A stretch of DNA of 64,000 bases from NCBI GenBank assembly GCA_964247695.1, contig CAXTVI010000017.1, forward strand, positions 1 through 64,000, written 5' to 3'. This DNA is from Lichenicoccus sp964247695 (GTDB lineage: Bacteria > Pseudomonadota > Alphaproteobacteria > Acetobacterales > Acetobacteraceae). Both the position numbers and the translations under genes were made by a program. Positions 34,610 through 42,397 of this stretch are shown here, in pieces (within the stretch, counting starts at the first letter, position 1; each line of letters begins with the position of its first letter). Below the pieces are notes generated by a model. It made no database searches. It saw only the letters and a program-made list of their open reading frames with translations, and was not told where the DNA came from.

Positions 34610-37600
34610 TCAGGACGCGGGGCGCGCGCGCCAGATCAGGTAGGGCTGTTGCGGCGTGAGGGTCACGGTGTGGAACCTGCCGGTGAGCTGGAACTGGTCG
34701 CCGCCGATCAGGTCCTCCAGCAGCAGGGTCGCCTGGTCCGGCAGTCCCCACTTCCAGAGCGGCAGCTCGACGGTCGCCTGCTGGGTGTTGTACGGGTCGA
34801 TGCTGACGAAGCAGAACACGCAGTCGCTGCGGTCCCGTGTCGCCTTCTCGTAGAACAGCACTGCGTCGTTCGCCGCCGGCAGGAAGGCGATCGTCAAATG
34901 CGAGCGCAGCGCCGGGTTCTCCGCGCGGATGCGGTTCAGGCGGGTGATCTCAGCGACGATATTGCCCGGTCGCTGCCAGTCCCAAATGCGGATCTGGTAC
35001 TTCTCGCTGTCTAGATACTCCTCGCGTCCCGGCAGGGCCGCGCCCTCGCACAGCTCGAAGCCGTTATAGACCCCCCACAGACCGGACATGGTGGCTGCCA
35101 GCGCGGCGCGGATCAGGAAGCCGGCACGTCCGCTGTTCTGCAGGAACACCGGGTTGATGTCGGGCGTGTTGACGAAGAAATGCGGCCGGAAATAGTCGCG
35201 CGGCGCCTCCTGCGAGAGCTGGGTGAGGTATTCGGTCAGCTCCGCCTTGCTGTTGCGCCAGGTGAAGTACGTATAGGACTGGCCGAAGCCGACCTTCGCG
35301 AGCCGGCTCATCACCTTCGGACGGGTGAAGGCCTCCGCCAGGAACACCGCGTCGGGATAGCGCGCCCGCACCTCGGCGATCATCCATTGCCAGAACGGAA
35401 ACGGCTTGGTGTGCGGGTTGTCGACCCGGAACAGCCGGATGCCCTGCTCGCACCAGTAGAGTACGACATTGGCCAGCCCGATCCAAAGCGCCGGCACTGC
35501 GCCGTCGGCGTAGAAATCGACGTTGACGATGTCCTGGTACTTCTTCGGCGGGTTCTCCGCATAGCGGATGCTGCCGTCCGGCCGCCAGGCGAACCAGTCG
35601 CGATGCTCGCGCAGCCAGGGATGGTCGGGTGCGCACTGGATGGCGAAATCGACGGCCAGCTCCAGCCCGTGCGCCTCGGCGGCCTGGCGCAGGTGCAGGA
35701 AGTCGGTGAGCGAGCCCAGCGCCGGATGGATCGCGTCATGGCCGCCTTCCTCGGAGCCTACCGCATACGGGCTGCCGACATCTTCCGGGCCGGGCGTCAG
35801 CGTGTTGTTCGGACCCTTGCGGTTGACGCGGCCGATGGGATGGATCGGCGGGAAATACAGCACGTCGAAGCCCATGTCGCGGATGCGCGGAAGATGGCGC
35901 TCGACGTCGCGGAAGGTGCCGTGCCGATGCGGATCGTCGCTCATCGAGCGCGGGAACACCTCGTACCAGCTGGCAAATCCGGCCGCGGTGCGCTCGGCAT
36001 CGACCGGGATCGCAGCTGAGGCGACAAGGTGCGGGCGGTCATCCGCCACATCCATCAGGCTGGCCAGCTCGGGTTCCAGCAGCAGGTCGCGCTGCATGGC
36101 CTCGTCCTGCTCCTTGGCCGCGGCGTCGATCCGGCCCAGCGCTTCGACCAGCGATGCGGCTGCGGGACCGGCCCGCACGGAGGCGGCCCGAACCATGGCG
36201 CGGCCCTCGACCAGCTCGAGGGTGATCGACACGCCGGCGCCGGCCTTGGCGCCCAGCTCGTGCCGGTAGGTGGCGAAATGATCCCGCCAGGCGACGACCC
36301 GGTAACGATGCAGGCCGCGCACCGACAGCGGGAAGCTGGCCGCCCAGCGGTCGTTGCCAAGCAGGCGCATGTGCGTCTCCTGCCACTCCCCGCCGCCTGG
36401 CCCCTGCCATTGCAGGGTGGCGGACAGGATGTCGTGACCGTCTCCGATCACGTCGGCCTCGACCTCGACCAGCTCTCCCGCGGTGCGCTTGACCGGGAAC
36501 AGGCCACCATCGACCGCGGGCGTCACCGCCTCGATCGCAAGTCGCGCCCAGGCGCCGGCGGCGGCGGCGGCGGCCACGTCCAGGGCCGGGTGCAGTGGCG
36601 CGGTCAGCGCGGACGCCTCGAACACCCGGCTCTCGCCGGGCCCGAGGGTCAGGCGTCGTCCCGGCACCAGGGCGGTGCCGTCGTCGGCGGCGAACGGCGC
36701 GAAGACGCCACCGACAGCGGGCAGGAAGGCGGAGGGCTCGATGCCGGCCGGGCGGTCGAGACTGGCATTTACCAGCAGGATGAGGGCCTTGCCGCTCCAG
36801 CGCGCATCGCCCGCATCGGCGCGCAGCATTACTTGCACCGGCTCGCCCGGCGAGGTCAGGCGCCGGCCGGGCGCGTAACCCGCCGTCCGGTCGGCGATCG
36901 CGGACGCCGCGCGGGCCTCGGCGCCGGGTTCCGCAATCCAGCCGAGGCCGCTGCCCAGGCAATAGGCCAGGGCGCGCCCGAGCGCCGGGCCGGGGGGAAC
37001 CGGCCCTGGCGGAAGCGGCGCCACAACCGGCGCGACCGGGCGCAGCACGGCCATCTCGTCGGCGAGCCAGCGATCCTGCCAGTTCCACCAGGCGAGCGAG
37101 CAGGTGACGGCGTCCAGCCCGGCCCCCCGGAGCGTCGCGATCTCCTCCCATGCCACGCTGGCGGTGTCGGCGATCAGGAAGGCCGACGGAGCGGCGCCAC
37201 GCAGCGCCCGCAGCAGCGGCGCCAGCAAACCGCGCGGCAGGTTCGCAAGCCCTTGCAGCCTCACGCCGCCGGCGCCCGCGTCGATCCAGCCGGCGATCGT
37301 CTCGCCCCACCAGGTGCCCAGGCGGCGGGCGCCAGCCTCGTCGTGCAGGATCGGGCGCGCGAGATGCGGCGTATGCGCGATGCGCGGATCGAGAACCTGG
37401 CCACGATCCGGCGGGCTGAACAGGTCGGGCCGCTCTTGAGCGGCTTCGCCCTCGACGGCGACACAGTCCAGCGCCAGGTCGATCAGCAGCGGCAGCTTCG
37501 GCGCGATCCGTCCGCCGGCCAGCACGACCGCGGCCGCCGCGATGGCCTGCCAGGCCGCCTGCGCGCCGGTCAGCACGCCGGCATCGCCGCTGACCTGCAG

Positions 37601-37738
37601 CAGGTCGGGCAGCAGCAGGTGCGTAGCCCCGGCATGGCTGGCCGTATCGCCGGGCAGCGCGGACCCCGGCAGCAACGCGATGCGCGGCGGCGACTTCAGG
37701 ATCGGCTCGCGTGAGCTGGTCTTCTCGAACGAGTCCAT
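34610..37738 (-). CDS. glgE: Maltosyltransferase GlgE with an N-terminal degenerate GH13 module
   Basis: GH13_3 enzyme that adds maltosyl units from maltose 1-phosphate to alpha-1,4-glucan. The GlgE part (from about residue 390) has the beta domain FPVKRTAGELVEVEADVIGD, ASWYEVFPRSMSDDPHRHGT, FDVLYFPPIHPIGRVNRKG, the nucleophile in IRLFRVDNPHTKPFPFWQW and the acid in VFLAEAFTRPKVMSRL. Ordinary GlgE is 650-700 residues; this one has 1042. The extra N-terminal part looks like a second GH13 barrel with GGVRLQGLANLP and FLIADTASV where active enzymes have Asp and Glu. First gene of the cluster; an EcfG-type promoter lies about 100 bases upstream. Confidence 0.94.
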   Translation of the reverse strand: MDSFEKTSSREPILKSPPRIALLPGSALPGDTASHAGATHLLLPDLLQVSGDAGVLTGAQAAWQAIAAAAVVLAGGRIAPKLPLLIDLALDCVAVEGEAAQERPDLFSPPDRGQVLDPRIAHTPHLARPILHDEAGARRLGTWWGETIAGWIDAGAGGVRLQGLANLPRGLLAPLLRALRGAAPSAFLIADTASVAWEEIATLRGAGLDAVTCSLAWWNWQDRWLADEMAVLRPVAPVVAPLPPGPVPPGPALGRALAYCLGSGLGWIAEPGAEARAASAIADRTAGYAPGRRLTSPGEPVQVMLRADAGDARWSGKALILLVNASLDRPAGIEPSAFLPAVGGVFAPFAADDGTALVPGRRLTLGPGESRVFEASALTAPLHPALDVAAAAAAGAWARLAIEAVTPAVDGGLFPVKRTAGELVEVEADVIGDGHDILSATLQWQGPGGGEWQETHMRLLGNDRWAASFPLSVRGLHRYRVVAWRDHFATYRHELGAKAGAGVSITLELVEGRAMVRAASVRAGPAAASLVEALGRIDAAAKEQDEAMQRDLLLEPELASLMDVADDRPHLVASAAIPVDAERTAAGFASWYEVFPRSMSDDPHRHGTFRDVERHLPRIRDMGFDVLYFPPIHPIGRVNRKGPNNTLTPGPEDVGSPYAVGSEEGGHDAIHPALGSLTDFLHLRQAAEAHGLELAVDFAIQCAPDHPWLREHRDWFAWRPDGSIRYAENPPKKYQDIVNVDFYADGAVPALWIGLANVVLYWCEQGIRLFRVDNPHTKPFPFWQWMIAEVRARYPDAVFLAEAFTRPKVMSRLAKVGFGQSYTYFTWRNSKAELTEYLTQLSQEAPRDYFRPHFFVNTPDINPVFLQNSGRAGFLIRAALAATMSGLWGVYNGFELCEGAALPGREEYLDSEKYQIRIWDWQRPGNIVAEITRLNRIRAENPALRSHLTIAFLPAANDAVLFYEKATRDRSDCVFCFVSIDPYNTQQATVELPLWKWGLPDQATLLLEDLIGGDQFQLTGRFHTVTLTPQQPYLIWRARPAS

Positions 37739-37837
37739 GGCGCGTCCCGGTTGATCCGGAGCCCGGACGGCACGAGTGCGCGCATCCGGGTCCTGTTGTC
37801 ACGTTGGTCCGCCTCGGTGGCAGGCCGGCGGGTGGCG

Positions 37838-37863
37838 AACGCCTCGTGGCGGAAGCCGGTTCC
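37838..37863 (-). promoter_or_regulatory. EcfG-type general stress promoter for the glgE cluster
   Basis: On the minus strand GGAAC (37863-37859), 17 bases, then CGTT (37841-37838). This is an exact match to the alphaproteobacterial general stress sigma factor consensus GGAAC-N16/17-CGTT. It is 100 bases upstream of the glgE ATG, in the only gene-free space between glgE and phyR. Confidence 0.65.
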
Positions 37864-37918
37864 CTCGTTACGGGGCCGTCATTCCGGCGCCCGGCTGCAG
37901 GCGATCCGGCACCGCCGG

Positions 37919-38662
37919 CTACTTCAGGCTGATGCCGCCGGTGACGGCCTGATAGGTCGCGATCGCCAGCGTCAGCGGCTCGAACGGCTTGGTGATGACG
38001 AAGGCGGGCTCCACCGTCTCACCGGTCAGCAGGCGCTCCGGGTAGGCGGTCACGAAGATCACCGGCGCGTAGTGGTGCTTGAGGATACGGCTGACCGCGG
38101 AGGTGCCATCGCCGCCGAGGCCGAGATTGATATCGGCCAGGATCAGCCCGGGCCGGGTCTTCTGCGCGATCTTGACGGCGTCGGCCTCGGTGGAGGCGAC
38201 GCCGACCACCCGGTGGCCGCAGCCGAGCACGAGCTCCTCGATGTCCATGGCGATGATCGGCTCGTCCTCGATGATGAGCACGTCGGTCGCCGCCGAGGCG
38301 CGCAGCCGGTCGCGCGCATCGGCGAGCTGGGCACCGGCCTCGCCGACGTCCAGGCCCACGATCGGCGCTGCATCCTCGAGCGGCACCTCTTCCAGCGAGG
38401 TCAGCAGCAGCAGTTGCCGCTGGCGCGCGGTCAGGCCTTCCTCCACCGCGCCGGGATCGACCAGCCCGAACTCGAAGCGCCGGGTCACCCAGTTGTACAG
38501 CCCGTGCCGCGCGGTGCGGTCGTCGGTGGGAGCGGAGAGCAGCTCGCGCAGGCTCTCGGCAACGAGCAGATCGCCACGCGGTTGGCTTCCGGTCAGGGCA
38601 CGCGCATAACGTCGGGCATAGGGAAGAGCGCGGATCAGGTCGTCGCGCCGCGTGGTGGCCAT
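37919..38662 (-). CDS. phyR: General stress response regulator PhyR
   Basis: Anti-anti-sigma response regulator of 247 residues. The N-terminal half is a sigma-factor-like domain (LIRALPYARRYARALTGSQP, LTARQRQLLLLTSLEEVPLE) that, when the protein is phosphorylated, binds NepR and frees EcfG. The C-terminal half is a receiver domain: VLIIEDEPIIAMDIEELVLG, phosphoacceptor Asp in GLILADINLGLGGDG, VIFVTAYPERLL and FVITKPFEPLTL. The ATG at 38662 follows AAGAGACG and matches the family N-terminus. It is divergent from an ECF sigma gene and adjoins the glgE cluster. Confidence 0.95.
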   Translation of the reverse strand: MATTRRDDLIRALPYARRYARALTGSQPRGDLLVAESLRELLSAPTDDRTARHGLYNWVTRRFEFGLVDPGAVEEGLTARQRQLLLLTSLEEVPLEDAAPIVGLDVGEAGAQLADARDRLRASAATDVLIIEDEPIIAMDIEELVLGCGHRVVGVASTEADAVKIAQKTRPGLILADINLGLGGDGTSAVSRILKHHYAPVIFVTAYPERLLTGETVEPAFVITKPFEPLTLAIATYQAVTGGISLK

Positions 38663-38691
38663 CAGGCGTCTCTTTCTGGGCAGAACATGGT

Positions 38692-39306
38692 GTGGGATTG
38701 CAGCGTAGCACGCGAGCGGGCGATGTCGGAGCCGACGACGCGGCGGCAGGAAACGTGGAAGTCGGAGAGATCGGGGCCGGAAACGCGGCAGTCGGAAATG
38801 CCGGTGCCGCAGACGCCGCCCGCGTGCCCGCATTCCAGCGCGACATCTCGGCGCTGCTGCCGGATCTGCGTGGCTTCGCCCGGTTCCTGACGCGCGATGC
38901 GAGTGCCGCGGACGATCTGGTGCAGGACACCCTGGTCCGGGCGCTCGCGGCGCAGACGCAGTTCCAGGCGGACACCAACCTCAAGGCATGGCTGTTCACC
39001 ATCCAGCGCAACGCCTTCTACGAACAGGCACGACGGCGCCAGCGCGAGACCCGGGTGATGAGCAGCCGGATTCCGCCGCCCGACACCGTTGCCCCGGCGG
39101 CGTCGCACCGCGCGGAGGTCGCCGACCTGCAGCGCATGTTGTTCATGCTGCCGCCGTTGCTGCGGGAGGCGCTGGTGCTTGTGGGCGCGCAGGAACTCAG
39201 TCACGAGCAGGCTGCCGCGATCTGCGGGGTTCCCGTTGGCACGATGAAGGCGCGTGTCTCGCGGGCGCGCAGCCAGCTGGCGCGGGCGGTCGCCGAGGCC
39301 GGTTGA
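38692..39306 (+). CDS. ECF sigma factor of the general stress response (EcfG-like)
   Basis: About 204 residues in the longest form. Sigma region 2 is DLRGFARFLTRDASAADDLV followed by QDTLVRALAAQTQF and AWLFTIQRNAFYEQARRR; region 4 is MLPPLLREALVLVGAQELSH and AAAICGVPVGTMKARVSRAR. This is the ECF15 (EcfG) pattern. The start is uncertain: GTG 38692 gives a 45-residue leader of Gly/Ala/Val repeats (EVGEIGAGNAAVGNAG), and a GTG near 38754 or one close to PAFQRDISALLPDL may be the real one. It is divergent from phyR across about 30 bases and upstream of a second ECF gene. Confidence 0.88.
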   Translation: MGLQRSTRAGDVGADDAAAGNVEVGEIGAGNAAVGNAGAADAARVPAFQRDISALLPDLRGFARFLTRDASAADDLVQDTLVRALAAQTQFQADTNLKAWLFTIQRNAFYEQARRRQRETRVMSSRIPPPDTVAPAASHRAEVADLQRMLFMLPPLLREALVLVGAQELSHEQAAAICGVPVGTMKARVSRARSQLARAVAEAG

Positions 39307-39550
39307 GCTCTGACGCCGGGAAGCGGAGACGGCACTGCGGTTCTTTCTGCTGACGGGCTGTGGCGGGACGTGCGTACGAACGGGTGCTGATCGCGTCCTA
39401 CTGGACGAACCTAGCGCGGTGATAGCCGAACGCAAAACAGCGGCCGGGACCATCCGAGGCAGGCTCCAGTTTTCGTGAATGAAACCAGCTGCGGCGTGTG
39501 CAACCGGATGCAAATACCGGTCATTGGTGGGGCAGAACTGGAGACCAAGC

Positions 39551-40147
39551 ATGTCGAACTGCTTCCACGATCAGGTCATTACCATCCTCCCCAAGCTGCG
39601 CATCCAGGCCTTGGCCCTGACACGCAACCGCGCCGCCGCCGAGGACCTGGTCCAGGATGCCGTCTGCAACGCGCTCTCCGCCCAGGCGAGCTTCATTCCG
39701 GGGACCAATTTCGCCGCCTGGATGCACCGGATCCTGCGCAACCGGTTCATCTCCAACCTGCGCAAGCGTCGTGACACCACCGACATCGACGATGTGCCGT
39801 CATCCGTCTTCGCGACAGAGGCGCCGCACGAGGATCGTCTCGCCCTGAAGGACCTGAGCAAGGCGATCGGCCGGTTGCCCGCCGACCAGCGCGAGGCGCT
39901 CATCATGGTCGTTGTGCAGGGCATGAGCTATGAGGCGCTGGCAGAATCGACGGGCTGCGCCGTCGGCACCGCAAAAAGCCGCGTCTTCCGTGCCCGCCGG
40001 CAGCTCGAGGCCTGGCTGATGGGCGAGACGCCTGCGAAGGGCGAGGCCCGGGCCGTGGCGGCCAAGGCGGCGCAGATCTCGCGGCAGGTCGATGCGCGCC
40101 TGCGGGAAGCAGGCAGGTTCGCTACCCTCGAAACCAGCTACGCCTGA
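39551..40147 (+). CDS. Second EcfG-like ECF sigma factor
   Basis: A 198-residue sigma factor starting MSNCFHDQVITILPKLRIQA. Region 2: ALTRNRAAAEDLVQDAVCNA and NFAAWMHRILRNRFISNLRK; region 4: GRLPADQREALIMVVVQGMS and ALAESTGCAVGTAKSRVFRA. An extra 35-residue basic helical tail follows region 4. GGAGACC stands before the ATG. It is encoded between the first ECF gene and nepR; one or both may be sequestered by NepR. Paralogous EcfG copies are common in this class, and usually only one is the main stress sigma factor. Confidence 0.9.
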   Translation: MSNCFHDQVITILPKLRIQALALTRNRAAAEDLVQDAVCNALSAQASFIPGTNFAAWMHRILRNRFISNLRKRRDTTDIDDVPSSVFATEAPHEDRLALKDLSKAIGRLPADQREALIMVVVQGMSYEALAESTGCAVGTAKSRVFRARRQLEAWLMGETPAKGEARAVAAKAAQISRQVDARLREAGRFATLETSYA

Positions 40148-40205
40148 CACGGAGCGCCGACGGATGGGGGTTCGGCACGTCCCGTGGCGGACACGCAAAG
40201 CCGGC

Positions 40206-40230
40206 GGAACTGCGGCAGGAGTGTGACGCT
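40206..40230 (+). promoter_or_regulatory. Candidate EcfG-type promoter upstream of nepR (one mismatch)
   Basis: GGAAC (40206-40210), 16 bases, then CGCT (40227-40230). The -10 element has one mismatch from CGTT. It lies 50 bases before the nepR ATG, where an autoregulatory stress promoter is expected in this system. The mismatch keeps confidence low. Confidence 0.3.
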
Positions 40231-40280
40231 ACGATCTGGTACGGCGTGTGCGCGCTGGGAGCCAGGGCTGATCCATCTCG

Positions 40281-40451
40281 ATGACCAAGAGCAAGGATGG
40301 TGAGAACAAGTCTGGCCGGCGCGGGAAGCCGAAACAGTCTTCCGCATTCGACCACTGGCTCAACCGGGGCCTGCACGAGCTGTTCGATGATGTGGCAAAG
40401 GAGCCCATCCCCGAGGAACTGCTGAAGCTGATCGAGGACGACAAGAGCTGA
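40281..40451 (+). CDS. nepR: Anti-sigma factor NepR
   Basis: A 56-residue protein. It begins MTKSKDGENKSGRRGKPKQS and continues through FDHWLNRGLHELFDDVAKEP to IPEELLKLIEDDKS. The two short amphipathic helices, with the hallmark L.xxLHELFDDVxxEPIPEEL, match NepR, which holds EcfG inactive until phosphorylated PhyR competes for it. The basic disordered N-terminus is also typical. Its TGA overlaps the ATG of the sensor kinase (TGATG at 40449-40453). Genomic place beside ecfG and phyR is diagnostic. Confidence 0.92.
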   Translation: MTKSKDGENKSGRRGKPKQSSAFDHWLNRGLHELFDDVAKEPIPEELLKLIEDDKS

Positions 40452-42295
40452 TGGCCGGTCCCGCCGGAACCACTCCTGCAGGGGCCGGTTCTTCAGGAGC
40501 GGGTGCTCCCAAGCGAGGCAGGCCGGAGCGTCGCGATCGTCCCGGTCGCGCGTCCGGCGCGCTTCCTGCGGGTCGTCGGATCGTGACAGACGTACTCGGC
40601 GCCGTGAGCACCAGGATGATCGCGATCATCTTGCTTTCGTCAATGCCGCTGGCGCTGCTCAGCGGCTTGGTGTCCTGGCACAGTTACCAGAGCGTTTCGG
40701 GCTACAGCAACACGCGCGCCGAGGCGATGCAGCGGCTGTTTCGCGAGCGTGCGCGACAGGATCTCGATCAGGGCAGGCGATTCCTCGCCGGCGTGTCGCG
40801 CCTCGGCGAACTCGACGAGCCCGGGACCTGTGGTGCGGCACTCAAGGTGGCGCTGGCGACCCAGGACGGCCGCTACCGGGCGCTGGCGCTCTATGACGGC
40901 AACGGTCGCCTGCTCTGCGCCGCGGGCGCGACAACCCCGAGCGTGCGCGACGATCCCGCACAGGCTGCCTCCGGCGGCAGGCGGGACATCGTCATGCGGG
41001 TCTCCGGCCCGACCGGTCCGCTGACGCTGATCGCCGGGACGCACGTCGGCTGGTCCCGCGACGAAATCTTCGGGAGCGCCCACCGGACCGGTTTTCTGGA
41101 ACGCGACTGGCCGGTGCGCGCCTGGCTGATCCGCGGCGACACCGTCGCGGAGCCGCTCTGCACGGATTGCGGCTGGACGCCGCCGCCCGACATCGCCGCG
41201 ATGCGGACCCGGGCCGAGGCCGGTCACGGCGATGCCGTAGGCTGGAACGGCGGGTCCATGGCCATGACCAGGCTAGCCGCGGATCTTGACGTGCTCACGA
41301 TCACCCAGCCGACCCGGGAGGAGGCCCGGGCGCTGAGCATTTTCATCATGCAGGTGATCGGCATCGTGCTGGTGCTGGGACTGGGCCTGATCGCGGTCGC
41401 GGTCGGCGCGAACCGGCTGGTCGTGGCGCCGCTGCAGGAGCTGACCGGCGCCGTCGTGCACTGGCGGCGCGCCGGTGACTACCAGGCGCGCGAGATCCGC
41501 TACATGCCAATGGAACTGCGCGAACTGTCGCACGCCTTCACCCAGGCGACCCGCAGCCTCGCGCGCCACGAGGACAACCTGCGCAAGGCCGAGACCAAGC
41601 AGGCGCTGCTGATCAAGGAGATCCACCACCGGGTGAAGAACAACCTGCAGATCATTGCATCGCTGCTCAACCTGCAGGCCAACCGCATTCGCCAGCCCGA
41701 GGCGCGGGCGGAGTTCGCTTCTGCCCGCGACCGGGTCCGGGCACTGGCGACACTACACCGCTACCTCTATTCGGAGGGGGAGCTGCAGACCTTCAACATG
41801 CGCTCCTTCCTGGAGGAGCTGTGCGGGCAGCTGTTCCAGGCGATCGGTGAGCGGGAGGGCCGGCGGATCCGACTCGAGATCGACGCGCCGGAGATCGCGA
41901 TGTCGACCGACCAGGCAGTGCCGCTCTCGCTTGTCGTGACCGAGGCGGTCAGCAACGCGGTAAAATATGCCTTTCCCGGTGGCCGCAGCGGCCACGTCCG
42001 CGTCAGCCTGGCCCCGATCACCAACGGGCGCGCGCGGCTCGCCATCGAGGATGACGGGATCGGCATTCCGGCCGGGCGGGTGGAGACCGAGTCCGGTATC
42101 CGTGACGGCCTCGGCATCCAGTTGATCCGCGGCTTCGCCCGCCAGCTTGGAGCGCAGCTCGACGTTCAGGAAGGCTGGACGCAGACCAGCGGAGGGACGC
42201 GCTACGTGCTGGTCTTCCCGCTCAACCCGGAGGCGGCCGAAGCGGAGGATCTCGACGAGGACGTCGATGCCGCAACCGGGGCCGGGGCTGGATGA
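40451..42295 (+). CDS. Membrane sensor histidine kinase, HisKA_2 type (PhyK-like)
   Basis: A 614-residue kinase probably feeding PhyR. A 45-residue Pro/Gly/Arg-rich leader precedes TM1 (MIAIILLSSMPLALLSGLVS), a periplasmic sensor domain of about 210 residues with four Cys, TM2 (IMQVIGIVLVLGLGLIAVAV), a HAMP-like linker, and the HisKA_2 phosphoacceptor IKEIHHRVKNNLQIIASLLN. The ATPase domain has VVTEAVSNAVKYAFPGGRSG (N box), IEDDGIGIPAGR (G1) and DGLGIQLIRGFARQL (G2). Start codon overlaps the nepR stop. The Cys pairs (PLCTDCGW) might sense redox or metals, which is speculation. Confidence 0.93.
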   Translation: MAGPAGTTPAGAGSSGAGAPKRGRPERRDRPGRASGALPAGRRIVTDVLGAVSTRMIAIILLSSMPLALLSGLVSWHSYQSVSGYSNTRAEAMQRLFRERARQDLDQGRRFLAGVSRLGELDEPGTCGAALKVALATQDGRYRALALYDGNGRLLCAAGATTPSVRDDPAQAASGGRRDIVMRVSGPTGPLTLIAGTHVGWSRDEIFGSAHRTGFLERDWPVRAWLIRGDTVAEPLCTDCGWTPPPDIAAMRTRAEAGHGDAVGWNGGSMAMTRLAADLDVLTITQPTREEARALSIFIMQVIGIVLVLGLGLIAVAVGANRLVVAPLQELTGAVVHWRRAGDYQAREIRYMPMELRELSHAFTQATRSLARHEDNLRKAETKQALLIKEIHHRVKNNLQIIASLLNLQANRIRQPEARAEFASARDRVRALATLHRYLYSEGELQTFNMRSFLEELCGQLFQAIGEREGRRIRLEIDAPEIAMSTDQAVPLSLVVTEAVSNAVKYAFPGGRSGHVRVSLAPITNGRARLAIEDDGIGIPAGRVETESGIRDGLGIQLIRGFARQLGAQLDVQEGWTQTSGGTRYVLVFPLNPEAAEAEDLDEDVDAATGAGAG

Positions 42296-42397
42296 AACCT
42301 TCGCAACCTAGACGCCGAAGGGTTCGTATCCCGGTCAACACTCCATGTGGGGTCTGTCACTGAAGCTGCCGCTTGGCTAGACCTGCTGCGGCTGGGC

